A program made the translations under genes and the position numbers. 64,000 nt of DNA from Necropsobacter rosorum (GTDB lineage Bacteria > Pseudomonadota > Gammaproteobacteria > Enterobacterales > Pasteurellaceae). The stretch covers positions 1 through 64,000 of the forward strand of contig CCMQ01000004.1 in assembly GCA_000751835.1 (NCBI GenBank), read 5' to 3'. This document shows, piece after piece, positions 9,368-18,188 of the stretch; within the stretch, counting starts at the first letter, position 1; each line of letters starts with the position of its first letter. The notes beneath the pieces were generated by a model that did no database searches, had not been told where the DNA came from, and worked only from the letters and a program-made list of their open reading frames with translations.

Positions 9368-10187
9368 TCATCTGCCGCCCTTCGGCATACCGAATACGGT
9401 CTCCACAATCTCTCCCTGCACCGGCGGATCTGTCGGTCGGTGGCCGTCATACATGACCGTTGCGCCGAAAGCCTGTTGAAAGAAAGCGCTCGCCGCCACG
9501 CCTTGCGCGTTCGGTGATTTCCGGGCGGCAATACCGATTAAACGCGCCTGCAACGACGGCACCACACCGAAAGTCAGGGCGCCTAAAAGTGCGGCCAGAA
9601 TCGCCATAAAAATCGCAGATTGCGCGGCAAACCACATGGTGATATTCATAAAATAAGACCGCCGATAATAACGACGTTGGCTTTAAATTCGCCGATTTTA
9701 TCGGTCAGTTTACCACCGATAATATTGCCGATCGCGGCGGCCACACCGTAAATTAACATAAAAACGCCGATTGATGTTGTACTGACACCGGTAAGTCGGG
9801 TAAGCAGCGGCGCGATATAAGTATAGGCGGTGAAATATCCCGCATAGGAAAACACGGTAACCAGCGCCGCACCGAGTAATGCCGGGCTAAACAGCAGCAT
9901 TATATTCTGTTTTACCGAAAAACGATGCGCAGATTTTAATGCGTCCTGCATGCCAAACCACAAGCCGAAAAAGCCGATGACATCGAACACCGCAATCAGA
10001 CCCAACATTAAACGCCAGGACAACATTTCGCCGAGATAGGTTGTGACCGGAGCGCCATGGCGGTTATCAGGCTGCCAAGCGAGAAAATCAGCGCCGTCAT
10101 CAACATCGCATTTTTTCTTGACCAGTTGATGGTCAGCGCGGTTAAAATAGGTGCGGCGAATGTTGCGGGCAATATAGAGAACGCCAT
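9368..10187 (-). pseudogene. MFS transporter remnant (AraJ/NepI-like), multiply broken
   Basis: Three pieces of one major facilitator protein lie in order on the minus strand. The first (10187 to about 10060) reads APILTALTINWSRKNAM and then runs out of frame. The second (10026-9646) carries VTTYLGEMLSWRLMLG and several membrane helices. The third starts at 9649 in another frame, through the ATGA at 9646-9649. Homologues in this family have a first helix before APILTAL and roughly 60 residues between the LITA and YLGEM segments; both are missing, so there is a 5' deletion, an internal deletion and at least one frameshift. After QGVAASAF the sequence no longer looks like the family. The original substrate is unknown. 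Confidence 0.8.
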
Positions 10188-10284
10188 AAAATAAATAAAA
10201 TTATTAAATTTATCTATTTCATAAATATATTTATATCATAAAATGCACCGCACTTTTCCACGAATCTTGTCCGTTTAGATGGCG

Positions 10285-11058
10285 TTATCGTTTTTTCAAC
10301 GCTACATCATATACCGGCACGAAATGGCGGAAAGCGGCTTGTTGCGCATTGATGCGTTGGTGCAGCATGGGGAGATGAAACAGTGCGCTGAGGTTGTCGC
10401 GGTTGAGGATGTGCCGGGTATCGCCGAAAAGGGAGTGATCCGGTCGCAGCAATAAAGTTTTATTCGCCAGCAATTCGGCATGATTCGGCTGGTGCGTGGT
10501 GAAAATCACCGTAAGTTTTCTTTCCTCGGCAAGGCGATGCAACAGGGATAACAGCCGATTCTGATGATATAAATCCAGCGCCGATGCGGGTTCGTCCAGC
10601 AGCATAATCGGCGCTTCGGCGGCAAGTGCTCTGGCGATCAGCACCATTTGTTTCTGCCCGCCCGACAGCGTGGCGAAATCCCGCGCCGCCAAATCCAGCA
10701 GACCCAGACTGTGTAACGCCTCACGGGCAATGCGCCGATCCGCCGCTTTGGGGGTAGAAAAGAGGCTAATCTGTGTTGCGCGTCCCATTAATACGATATC
10801 CGACACACTGTACGCAAACGGCGGGCTGAAAAACTGCGGGACAAAACAGCAGGCTTGCCGTTTAACGATTTCACCGCACAAGGGCTGCCGCACCCTCAGC
10901 AGAATATCCAACAGCGTGCTTTTACCACAGCCGTTCGGCCCCAGCACGGCCAGAATATCGCCCGCGGCAAGAGAAAAGGAAAGCCCGCGGAACAGCCATG
11001 ACGGCTTGCGGTAAGCAAAACCTAAATCTCGACCAAAAATCACCGCACTTTTACTCAT
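10285..11058 (-). CDS. ABC transporter ATP-binding protein, iron/metal-complex import
   Basis: 257-residue ATPase of a FecBCDE-type importer, acting on the cytoplasmic face of the inner membrane. GPNGCGKST (residues 40-48) is the Walker A, LSGGQKQM near 140 is the ABC signature, LLDEP is Walker B, and TTHQPNHAE contains the switch His. Its start overlaps the permease gene upstream by 8 bases, so it is the last gene of a binding protein-permease-ATPase operon. The family moves siderophores, haem, cobalamin or chelated metals, and the sequence does not decide which. A USS sits near the N-terminus. Confidence 0.88.
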   Translation of the reverse strand: MSKSAVIFGRDLGFAYRKPSWLFRGLSFSLAAGDILAVLGPNGCGKSTLLDILLRVRQPLCGEIVKRQACCFVPQFFSPPFAYSVSDIVLMGRATQISLFSTPKAADRRIAREALHSLGLLDLAARDFATLSGGQKQMVLIARALAAEAPIMLLDEPASALDLYHQNRLLSLLHRLAEERKLTVIFTTHQPNHAELLANKTLLLRPDHSLFGDTRHILNRDNLSALFHLPMLHQRINAQQAAFRHFVPVYDVALKKR

Positions 11059-12064
11059 GCCAGCCCCTTTGTCGCAATTTATACAGCAAGACGCCGAATA
11101 ACGGTGCGCCGATTAAGGCGGTTAAAATGCTGATGGGAATTTCCGCCTCGCTCACACCGCGGGCGAAACTATCGATGATCACCAGATAGATCGCCCCGAT
11201 AAGCATAGAGCAAGGTAATAAAATCTGATGATTGGCACCGACCAGCATTCGGCTGATATGAGGAATAATCAGCCCGACCCAGCCGATACTGCCGCTGACC
11301 GCCACCTGACAGGCTACAATCACACCGCTGCAACACAATACGCACCAGCGCAGCGGCATCACCCGGACTCCCAGCGCGCGGGCTTCTTTTTCACCTAACG
11401 AAAGCAGGTTCAAGCGCCAGCGCAATCCCAATAGCACCGCGCCGCAACACAAACAGGGGATGAAAAAGAACAGCAGTTTCTCTCCGTTGGCCGTGGCGAA
11501 ACTGCCCATCAGCCAGAAAACGATACTCGGCAGTTTTTCCTCTACGTCGGAAACATATTGCAGCAGACTGACCAGTGCGGCGAAAAAGCCGCTTAAAATC
11601 ATGCCGCTGAGGATCAGCATCAGCAGACTTTGTCCGTGCAATTTATAGTTGAACAGAAAGACTAACACCAGCGTACCGATCCCAAAAGCGACCGTCGTGA
11701 AAAACAATCCCCAAAGACTGAAGCCCAGAAAAATCGCCAAAGTCCCGCCGAAAGCGGAACCGGAGGTTACGCCGATAATATGCGGGTCCACCAGCGGATT
11801 ACGGAACACGCCCTGCAATACGCTGCCGCTCAGCGCCAATCCGGCGCCTGCCAGTGCGGCAAGCAAAATCCGCGGCAGGCGAACGTGAAAAATTACCTGT
11901 TGCTGAATCGGTGCTAAAGGCGCTCCCCGCATTTTAGCCCACAGAATATGCGCGACATCAGCCACGGAAAGGGAATAGCGCCCCACGCCCAGCGCAATCA
12001 GCAGGGTGAGCAACAGCAACAGTAAAAGCAGCAGCGGATAAAGCGGCTTAGCGTGGTTCGGCAT
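11051..12064 (-). CDS. FecCD-type ABC transporter permease
   Basis: Polytopic inner-membrane permease of about 337 residues, forming the channel of a siderophore/haem/metal-complex importer. Typical family segments are visible: LALSGSVLQGVFRNPLVDP in the first third and VGLIIPHISRM near the C-terminus (a coupling region to the ATPase). The start at 12064 (MPNHAKPLYP) is preferred, because the 22 residues upstream are not hydrophobic-leader-like and lie deep in the preceding gene. It overlaps the binding-protein gene by 17 bases and the ATPase gene by 8, indicating one transcript. Confidence 0.88.
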   Translation of the reverse strand: MPNHAKPLYPLLLLLLLLLTLLIALGVGRYSLSVADVAHILWAKMRGAPLAPIQQQVIFHVRLPRILLAALAGAGLALSGSVLQGVFRNPLVDPHIIGVTSGSAFGGTLAIFLGFSLWGLFFTTVAFGIGTLVLVFLFNYKLHGQSLLMLILSGMILSGFFAALVSLLQYVSDVEEKLPSIVFWLMGSFATANGEKLLFFFIPCLCCGAVLLGLRWRLNLLSLGEKEARALGVRVMPLRWCVLCCSGVIVACQVAVSGSIGWVGLIIPHISRMLVGANHQILLPCSMLIGAIYLVIIDSFARGVSEAEIPISILTALIGAPLFGVLLYKLRQRGWHE

Positions 12065-13097
12065 GATAATGCATACGGTAGAATCGCAAATAATATTCGT
12101 CCACCAGTTTATCCAGATCGATATCGCCAAAACGCTGAGGATAGAGTTTTTGCGCCATCCACAATTCGCCTAACGCCAACGCTTCCGGCATCGGATAGCC
12201 CCAGGCTTTGGCATATTCCGGCATCAGATAAACCCGCTGATGTTTTACCGCATCGATATTCGCCCAATCGGCGGATGCGGTGATTTGATTCACTACATCG
12301 GGATAACGATCCTGTACGAAAATCACCTGCGGATTCCAGTTCAGCACATTTTCCAATGAAACCTGTTTATAGCCTTTAATGGTTGCGGCGGCCACATTAT
12401 CGGCGCCGGCATGTTCCATCATTAAACCGGTGTATTTGCCCGAACCGTAAGTGGTTAAATCCGGATTTGCCATATACACTTTGATTCGCTCGGCGGGCGC
12501 AATATCCTTCAGCCGTTCCGCCAGCAATTTACGCTGCGCAAACGCGGCCTGAATCAACGCTTCGCCCTGCGCTTGTTTTTCGAACACTTCGGCGATTAAA
12601 CGAATGCCGTCTTTTAAGCCCTCGCTATACGCCTCATCGTCGTTTTTCAGGGTCGGATTCAGTTTTGCCTGTTGCTGCGCATCGCCGCGGCGCAACGAAA
12701 TTGCAATCACCGGCAATCCGGCATCGGTAATCTGTTGAATCATTGCCGGCGGCGCATAATTGGTGACAAACACCACATCCGGCTTCAGCGCCAGCAGACT
12801 TTCGATATTCACTTCGTTAAGATCGCCGGGTATCGCCATGTTGTTCAGTTCCGGCGCCAGACGGGCATAATTCGCCCCCAGCTGTTTTTTCCATTTGGCC
12901 AATATGCCGACCACCTGTTCGGTGGCATCCAGCTGTACCGCAATATTCAGGGTCTGATGCTGTAAAATAACCGCCCGCTGCACATGATCGGGAATCACCA
13001 CCTCACGATTGAGCTGATCGGTCAGGGTACGTTCGGCCACGGCGGATAACGCGATACTCCAGGCGAACAGCATTGATAAAAGTTGCTTGAATTTCAT
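12048..13097 (-). CDS. Periplasmic iron/metal-complex binding protein of ABC importer
   Basis: 349-residue solute-binding protein (FecB/BtuF-like, class III fold). The N-terminal signal peptide runs MKFKQLLSMLFAWSIALSAVA with probable cleavage before ERTLTDQ. The early motif TDQLNREVVIPDHVQRAV is the usual start of this family, and ESLLALKPDVVFV is the conserved segment leading to the ligand cleft. It delivers ligand to the permease and ATPase encoded directly downstream. The C-terminal residues are His-rich (MHYHAEPR), which may be chance. An AGGTGA ribosome-binding site precedes the ATG. The upstream region (13100-13145) is AT-rich and could hold a metal-responsive operator, but no clear Fur box is visible. 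Confidence 0.85.
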   Translation of the reverse strand: MKFKQLLSMLFAWSIALSAVAERTLTDQLNREVVIPDHVQRAVILQHQTLNIAVQLDATEQVVGILAKWKKQLGANYARLAPELNNMAIPGDLNEVNIESLLALKPDVVFVTNYAPPAMIQQITDAGLPVIAISLRRGDAQQQAKLNPTLKNDDEAYSEGLKDGIRLIAEVFEKQAQGEALIQAAFAQRKLLAERLKDIAPAERIKVYMANPDLTTYGSGKYTGLMMEHAGADNVAAATIKGYKQVSLENVLNWNPQVIFVQDRYPDVVNQITASADWANIDAVKHQRVYLMPEYAKAWGYPMPEALALGELWMAQKLYPQRFGDIDLDKLVDEYYLRFYRMHYHAEPR

Positions 13098-13237
13098 ACA
13101 ATCACCTCGATTAAAAATCGGCTATATAATAATATACATAGCGATTTTATGAAAGGGATATCGTTTTCCGCCGTGGATAATTGAGTGGCAAAAATAACCT
13201 CAAAACCGACCGCACTTTTTAGGCGATCGGTGTTCAC

Positions 13238-14659
13238 TTAATGGGAATTACCGGCTACATTGTTACGCGTTCTGATGACTGCCGTGCAGAAAAAATAAAT
13301 CATGCCGGCAATCACAAAGACGAATCCGCTGCCGACAATCCAATAGCCGGGGCCGAAGGCGGCGGGGCTGAGCAGCATATACACCAGCGAACCCAGCGTG
13401 CATAAAATCACGCCGGTGCGCAGAATATATTGTATGGTGCCGTTTTGCGTTTCGCGCAGAAAATGCTGAACCAACAGCATAACCAGCATAACGGCGGGGA
13501 ACAGCATCAGGCTGACGTCAAGGTGCAGCATGCGAAAGGCAAAACCGTATTCCGCCAACGGCACGTCTTTTGCCGAATTGTACAGATCCGCCCGATATTC
13601 CTGCAAAAATCCCATGCCTGCGACGGTCACAATAATGCAGCTCCAGGTGAGCAGCACGCCGCCCAGCGTATATTTTGCCGTGCGGCTTAGGCGCTCGCCG
13701 TCCGGCCGTTTGGCAAAAAAGATCGCTCCGATCGCAAACAGTCCGCCGAAGAAAAACAGCGTACCGATAATAAAATCCACCAGATCAATGCCGGCGACAC
13801 TTTGTCCGCGCGGGGCGAAAAAGCCTTTTTCAGTGAAAATGTGCGGAATCTGCCAATTGACGCCGCAAAATCCGGAAACCAGCAAAATCACCGTCATCAG
13901 AATCAACCCGATAATCGCCATCCATTCGTCGGTGGCCTTGATTGTGGCGCTACGACCGCGTAAACCGCGACCGTATTTCCAGCTGATAATGGATAATATC
14001 AATCCCATTACCGCAATGACGATCATATCCGAGTGCGAACGCAATAAGTTGTCGTTCCATTCCGCCAGACTATAGCCGATTTTGTCCGCATACCAGCCGA
14101 ATACACCGAACAGATCGCCGAAATCCAGTATGATGCCGATTAAATCGCCGATCAGCGCGGCGATAATAATGGTGCCGGAAGCGGTTAATACCAGATAATA
14201 GGAAAGCGATTGTCTGAGCGCCTTATGCTTCACGCAAAGCAGCCCGATAAACAGGGTGATTAAAATCGCATCAAGGGCGAAAAATGAAGGGGTCTGATAC
14301 CACAGGGTCAGCTTGCTGGTTTCCATTGAGCGGTTGATCGCCCCGCCGCTAACGCCGAAAAAAATCGCCGCCAAAGTACAATAAAAAATGATCTTTTTAA
14401 ATTTTGCCTCCAGCTCATAGAGCTGGCTGACGATAAGACAGGTTAATCCCGCCAGACTGACCGCCAGACCATGAAAATACATAATTCTTGAATAATCCAC
14501 CGGCGTGGTGCGATCCACAAAGATAGAAAACGGATTGGCGATAAACACGCTGCCCAGCGCATAAACCACTAACAGCGCCAACAGCCCTTTGATGACCTGA
14601 ACCCAGGAATAGCGACCCAGCCCAAATTGGGTATCGGGTGCGGATTTATCTGTGTATTG
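13238..14659 (-). CDS. Polytopic membrane protein with conserved-looking His residues, function unknown
   Basis: Hydrophobic protein of about 473 residues with roughly twelve membrane helices. His residues lie within or near helices (MYFHGLAVSLAG, LRSHSDMIVI, RMLHLDVSLMLF), a pattern reminiscent of haem-copper oxidase subunit I proteins. The full set of ligands of that family could not be assigned, so this is only a suggestion. The start at 14659 (MQYTDKS) has an AGAAGG ribosome-binding site, whereas the longer reading from 14683 does not. Upstream lies a GNAT gene on the same strand. Confidence 0.6.
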   Translation of the reverse strand, partial: QYTDKSAPDTQFGLGRYSWVQVIKGLLALLVVYALGSVFIANPFSIFVDRTTPVDYSRIMYFHGLAVSLAGLTCLIVSQLYELEAKFKKIIFYCTLAAIFFGVSGGAINRSMETSKLTLWYQTPSFFALDAILITLFIGLLCVKHKALRQSLSYYLVLTASGTIIIAALIGDLIGIILDFGDLFGVFGWYADKIGYSLAEWNDNLLRSHSDMIVIAVMGLILSIISWKYGRGLRGRSATIKATDEWMAIIGLILMTVILLVSGFCGVNWQIPHIFTEKGFFAPRGQSVAGIDLVDFIIGTLFFFGGLFAIGAIFFAKRPDGERLSRTAKYTLGGVLLTWSCIIVTVAGMGFLQEYRADLYNSAKDVPLAEYGFAFRMLHLDVSLMLFPAVMLVMLLVQHFLRETQNGTIQYILRTGVILCTLGSLVYMLLSPAAFGPGYWIVGSGFVFVIAGMIYFFCTAVIRTRNNVAGNSH

Positions 14660-14711
14660 CATAATTACCTTCTGTAAAATCAAATCGTTAAAGATGTTAA
14701 TTGAGGCACGA

Positions 14712-15230
14712 TCAGGCTAAATTCCGTTTCATCATAATATCCGTTTGCCGATCATTGCCCAGCCGGAAAACATGTGTACCAAAGGGGATAAAACCGTGTT
14801 TGCGGTAAAATGCCAGCGCGTGATGATTACGCTCCCACACGCCAAGCCAGATATAAGGAGCGCGGCGGGCTTGTGCGGTATCCAGCGCCGTTTGCAATAA
14901 AGCCCCTCCCGCGCCTTTGCCGTGCCAGGCGTTCAGCACATAAATCCGTTCAATTTCCACCGCACTTTTATCCTGCGGTTCGGTCTGCGCGTCGGCAAAA
15001 TTCAATTTTAAATAACCGATCGGCTCGCCCGCCGTTTCGGCGAAATAAAAGGCGCTATGCGGTTCGTGCAACTCGCGCCGTAATTGCGTGCGGCTAAAAC
15101 GCTGCCGGAGATACCGGTTCATCTGTTGCACACTGTTATCCGCGCCGAAAGCTTGCTCAAACGTGCATTTGCCGATGCGTTGTAATTTATCTAGATCCGG
15201 CATGCTAAGCGGTCGAACGGTTATCATCAT
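14712..15230 (-). CDS. GNAT family N-acetyltransferase
   Basis: 172-residue acetyl-CoA-dependent N-acetyltransferase. Motif A, the CoA pyrophosphate loop, is seen as IERIYVLNAWHGKGAGGALL, followed by the typical WLGVWERNHHALAFYRKHGF of the PaiA/spermidine-acetyltransferase-like branch. The substrate is unknown; small amines or antibiotics are possible. It begins behind AGGAAAAA and lies 24 bases downstream of the MarR gene, making it the third gene of a GNAT-MarR-GNAT group. A USS is embedded in the coding region. Confidence 0.85.
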   Translation of the reverse strand: MMITVRPLSMPDLDKLQRIGKCTFEQAFGADNSVQQMNRYLRQRFSRTQLRRELHEPHSAFYFAETAGEPIGYLKLNFADAQTEPQDKSAVEIERIYVLNAWHGKGAGGALLQTALDTAQARRAPYIWLGVWERNHHALAFYRKHGFIPFGTHVFRLGNDRQTDIMMKRNLA

Positions 15231-15254
15231 TTTTTCCTCACAAAGAATGTGCGC

Positions 15255-15707
15255 TTATTTTTCAGCCTGATCCGAAGATTGAATATCCTTCAGGCGCTGA
15301 CTGAAAATCTGCAATAATTGCTCGAAATGGTGCAATAATGCGGCGAACTTCTCCTCGCCGAACTGTGCGCTTACCTGTAATTCCGCTTGCGTCAGCGCAT
15401 CAATTAAAGGCCGGACGAAGGCTTCGCCCGATGCGGTCAACCGAATCTGCTTGCCGCGCTTATCCTGCTCGTTGCTTTCAAATTGTAAAAAACCTTTCCG
15501 ATCCAATTGTTTGCAAACCGACGTCACCGTTTGTTTCGGCAGGCTCCATTTATCGCCGATCGCACTTGGCGAAACCACTCCGCTTCGCCCTACGGCATAT
15601 AAAAAATGCAGTTCGTTTAAAGTCAGATTATGTTGTTTCGCCACACCGGCATAAATATCCGACAGTTGAGCGGCAAGTTCCGCCAGTTTATCGAAAGGAT
15701 TCATCAT
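15255..15707 (-). CDS. MarR family transcriptional regulator
   Basis: 150-residue winged-helix repressor. The core reads SAIGDKWSLPKQTVTSVCKQLDRKGF (recognition helix) and then ESNEQDKRGKQIRLTASGE (wing), the standard MarR signature. Its ATG overlaps the stop of the upstream acetyltransferase gene (ATGA), so it is co-translated. It probably controls the operon through the perfect 19-bp inverted repeat just upstream of the first gene. The inducing ligand is unknown. Confidence 0.9.
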   Translation of the reverse strand: MMNPFDKLAELAAQLSDIYAGVAKQHNLTLNELHFLYAVGRSGVVSPSAIGDKWSLPKQTVTSVCKQLDRKGFLQFESNEQDKRGKQIRLTASGEAFVRPLIDALTQAELQVSAQFGEEKFAALLHHFEQLLQIFSQRLKDIQSSDQAEK

Positions 15708-16195
15708 TCAGCTCCGTCAATTGACCGTAAGTTTTCATCATCCACCGACCATTCGTAATTCAGCCAGTCATTATTCTGTTTTGCGCCCAAGCGCGCATAA
15801 AACCGTTTGCCGTGGTCATTCCACGCCGCCACCGTCCATTTAATCTGCACGCAGTGCTGCCGTTTAGCTTCCGCACGCAGCATCCGCATCAGCCGTTCGC
15901 CAATGTGCCGGTTGCGGTAATCCGCTGCTACATAAAGCTCTTTCAGGAAAATCACAGGGCGGTTCTGCGCGGTAAACGGTAAAAAATAATACACCGCCAT
16001 CCCGACCAGACGCCCTTTATCCTCCGCCACCAGACAGTGAAAATCCGGCGGATCTTTATCAAAACCGCGCTGCGTTACGATGTCCGGCGTAATGGCAAAA
16101 CTGTCGATGTATTTTTCAAACAAGGCGAGTTCTTTCATTAACCGCCACAATTGCAGCGCATCCTGTCGCTGCGCCTTACGAATCAAAACAGTCAT
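15704..16195 (-). CDS. GNAT family N-acetyltransferase, first gene of MarR operon
   Basis: About 163 residues. FLKELYVAADYRNRHIGERLMRML is the acetyl-CoA binding motif, and WTVAAWNDHGKRFYARLGA is the C-terminal part typical of diamine/spermine N-acetyltransferase-like proteins. The start at 16195 (MTVLIRKAQ) is chosen over the GTG at 16216 because AGGAAA sits 8 bases upstream. It overlaps marR by four bases. Two acetyltransferases around a MarR repressor suggest an inducible detoxification or polyamine-handling unit, but the substrate is not shown by the sequence. Confidence 0.85.
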   Translation of the reverse strand: MTVLIRKAQRQDALQLWRLMKELALFEKYIDSFAITPDIVTQRGFDKDPPDFHCLVAEDKGRLVGMAVYYFLPFTAQNRPVIFLKELYVAADYRNRHIGERLMRMLRAEAKRQHCVQIKWTVAAWNDHGKRFYARLGAKQNNDWLNYEWSVDDENLRSIDGAE

Positions 16196-16220
16196 AAATG
16201 GTATTTCCTGACACACAAGA

Positions 16221-16269
16221 TTATTCCTATATCGTACTAGATTGCCATTTTAGTACGATATAGGAATAA
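16221..16269. promoter_or_regulatory. Perfect 19-bp inverted repeat, probable MarR operator
   Basis: TTATTCCTATATCGTACTA (16221-16239) and its exact reverse complement (16251-16269) are separated by 11 bases. It lies 25 bases upstream of the acetyltransferase start. Such long perfect dyads in front of marR-containing operons are usually the repressor's own binding site. It has no T-run and is AT-rich, so it is unlikely to be a terminator. Confidence 0.75.
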
Positions 16270-16472
16270 ACACAAGGAATTGATCGCATCATTTTGCCAG
16301 ATAAAAGCAGGCTGTCAGTGTTTTGTCATCGGGCAAGCGGGGATAACACGTTCATATTACCGTCAATTTCAGCGGCGAAAAGGGTGGGCAGGAAACGAAA
16401 ATGTTTAAAAATTTAACCGCACTTTCTGCCGGCTATGGGTTGCCGGCTATGGGCGGGTTTTCATTCGGGCAT
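16270..16472. other. Intergenic stretch with a short tandem repeat
   Basis: About 200 bases without a gene between the MarR operator and the DUF1328 terminator. A 13-base unit (TGCCGGCTATGGG) occurs twice in tandem at 16427-16439 and 16441-16453, and a USS lies just before. Nothing else was recognised. Confidence 0.5.
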
Positions 16473-16504
16473 AAAAAAAACCCGGCCGCTGATACCGTGC
16501 CGAG
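16473..16504 (-). terminator. Rho-independent terminator after DUF1328 gene
   Basis: On the minus strand CTCGGC (16504-16499) pairs with GCCGGG (16486-16481), with one G-U pair, followed by eight T. It lies 18 bases past the stop of the DUF1328 gene. Confidence 0.7.
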
Positions 16505-16521
16505 CTTTTTCGGGCGCTGTG

Positions 16522-16680
16522 CTAAAGCCTGCGGCCGAACAGCAATGACAATACGGCTAACACCAAAAAGGCGATAAACAGGATTTTGGCAATGCCTGCC
16601 GCGCTGCCGGCGATACCACCAAAGCCCAATGCGGCGGCGATAATGGCAATCACAAAAAAGATGACGGAATAACGTAGCAT
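16522..16680 (-). CDS. DUF1328 small membrane protein (YtjA-like)
   Basis: 52-residue hydrophobic peptide, [20 protein letters not shown] followed by a Gly/Ala-rich [13 protein letters not shown] turn and a second helix ending in LLFGRRL. Two membrane helices around a glycine-rich loop, at this length, are diagnostic of the DUF1328 family, whose role is unknown although relatives are often stress induced. GGAGAT precedes the ATG by four bases. It is transcribed alone and followed by an intrinsic terminator. Confidence 0.9.
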   Translation of the reverse strand: MLRYSVIFFVIAIIAAALGFGGIAGSAAGIAKILFIAFLVLAVLSLLFGRRL

Positions 16681-16829
16681 AATAATCTCCTTGCTTTCAT
16701 CGTTAAATCGGTTAAACGGCTGCCAAGGCAGGATCGGTATTTACCATAACACAAACACGACCGCACATGCAAAACTCGCCGCAAAGCGACCGCACTTGGT
16801 AGGCGCGCGGCATGCTTGGGAAATGCCGC

Positions 16830-17972
16830 TTAATACATCTCGTGCGACTGTTGCTGTCCGCGCAGCGGCGGCAACCACGCACTGCCGCCTTTAACGCACA
16901 TGCTCCACAGCAAATCGGGGATGTCGTAATGATCCGCCTTGGCGGGATCCAGCGCGCTGACGATTTCGTCTTCTCTGCCCTGCGCCAGCAACGAACCGAT
17001 GGTCGGATTCAGCATCACCGCTTTGCCCAAGGCGATAAATTCCGCCCAGCCGGTGCGATAGGCGGCGAGAATCTGTTCCGCGGTCAGCAGATTGCCCACT
17101 CCGATTAACGGCAATTTACCGCCGATGCGCTGGTGCACCAGCTGCATTCGGGTCAGCGCAGTATCCGCGCCGCGACGGGCTTTTTTGTAAAAATCCCATA
17201 ACGAAATATGCAAATATTGCAACGGTTTGGTCACCAGCGCATCAACCAACGCGAACGTATCCTGCATGGTTAAGCCCTGTTCGCCCGGCTCTTCCGGCGA
17301 GAAACGGTAGCCGATAATAAAATCCGGACGTTGATGTGTGTCGCGCATCGCCGTGACGGCATCCACCACCGCCAGCGGAAAGGCCATGCGTTTTTCCACA
17401 CTGCCGCCCCAGGCGTCGGTACGCCGGTTGGTTTGCGCGGAATAAAACTGCTGAATCAAATAATTATTGGCGCCGTGAATTTCCACCCCGTCAAAGCCGG
17501 CGCGAATCGCCAGCTCCGTCGCGTGCGCAAAGGCCTGAATCAGCGTGATAATTTCCGCCTCGGTTAGGGCGCGCGCACCGGCTTCAGGGTTTTCGCTCGG
17601 CGCCACTTTATCCTGCCCGTTCAGCAGCTCGGCAATCGCTTTATCGCCGCCGTGGTGAATCTGCAAAATCGCTTTGGCGCCCTGCGCTTTAATCAACGCC
17701 GCCGTACGGGTCAGGCTGTCCAGCTGGCTTTCGTGTATGGCTTCCGGCTGACCGGTAAACGCCTTGCCGTTTTCCGCCACCAGCGTTGCCGCGGTAATAA
17801 ATAAACCGATATTTTCGGCACGCCGGGCCAGGAACCGCTGTTCCTGCGCACTTAAAGTGCCGTCCGGATTGGAACTGAAATGGGTCATCGGCGCCACCGC
17901 CAGCCGGTTTTTGATTTCAATGCCGTTATTTAAAGTATAAGGCTGAAAAAGTGCGGTAAATTTTTCGTTCAT
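16830..17972 (-). CDS. NADH:flavin oxidoreductase, Old Yellow Enzyme family
   Basis: About 380-residue FMN-dependent ene-reductase with a TIM-barrel fold. KNRLAVAPMTHFSS is the N-terminal flavin-binding segment, ILQIHHGG the active-site strand, and GFDGVEIHGANNYLIQQF carries the His-Gly-Ala-Asn pair that binds substrate. FYSAQTNRRTDAWGGS is the family hallmark. Start 17972 follows AGGAGAG; the ATG 36 bases upstream has no such site. It probably reduces activated double bonds or quinone-like electrophiles. It diverges from an AraC-type regulator, which probably controls it. Confidence 0.9.
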   Translation of the reverse strand: MNEKFTALFQPYTLNNGIEIKNRLAVAPMTHFSSNPDGTLSAQEQRFLARRAENIGLFITAATLVAENGKAFTGQPEAIHESQLDSLTRTAALIKAQGAKAILQIHHGGDKAIAELLNGQDKVAPSENPEAGARALTEAEIITLIQAFAHATELAIRAGFDGVEIHGANNYLIQQFYSAQTNRRTDAWGGSVEKRMAFPLAVVDAVTAMRDTHQRPDFIIGYRFSPEEPGEQGLTMQDTFALVDALVTKPLQYLHISLWDFYKKARRGADTALTRMQLVHQRIGGKLPLIGVGNLLTAEQILAAYRTGWAEFIALGKAVMLNPTIGSLLAQGREDEIVSALDPAKADHYDIPDLLWSMCVKGGSAWLPPLRGQQQSHEMY

Positions 17973-18188
17973 TTCTCTCTCCTTCGTCATCACGCCGGTC
18001 TGCTTCACCGCTAAATGGGCAGACCGCGGTGCGGTTGTCTAACTGGTTGTCATCTTGCGCGTCCGTGACGCTTAAAACACTTGCACAGTGTAACGGATAA
18101 TCGCGCCGATACTTGCCGGTTTATCTGTAAAACTTGCCTGATTTTCTTTATTCTGTTAAAAAGAGACCATCGACTGCCTGAGGTTTTT

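Noticed and set aside
9368-10026. The two larger MFS fragments as two separate functional genes
   Set aside because: They are consecutive parts of one transporter, joined at a frameshift, and neither has a proper start or complete helix set.
13122-13141. AT-rich near-palindrome upstream of the metal-complex binding protein as a Fur or NikR box
   Set aside because: Only about six of ten positions pair, and it does not match a known consensus well enough to name.
16270-16472. The tandem TGCCGGCTATGGG copies as a start of a CRISPR or phase-variable tract
   Set aside because: There are only two units, no spacers, and no gene in which a repeat change would alter a frame.
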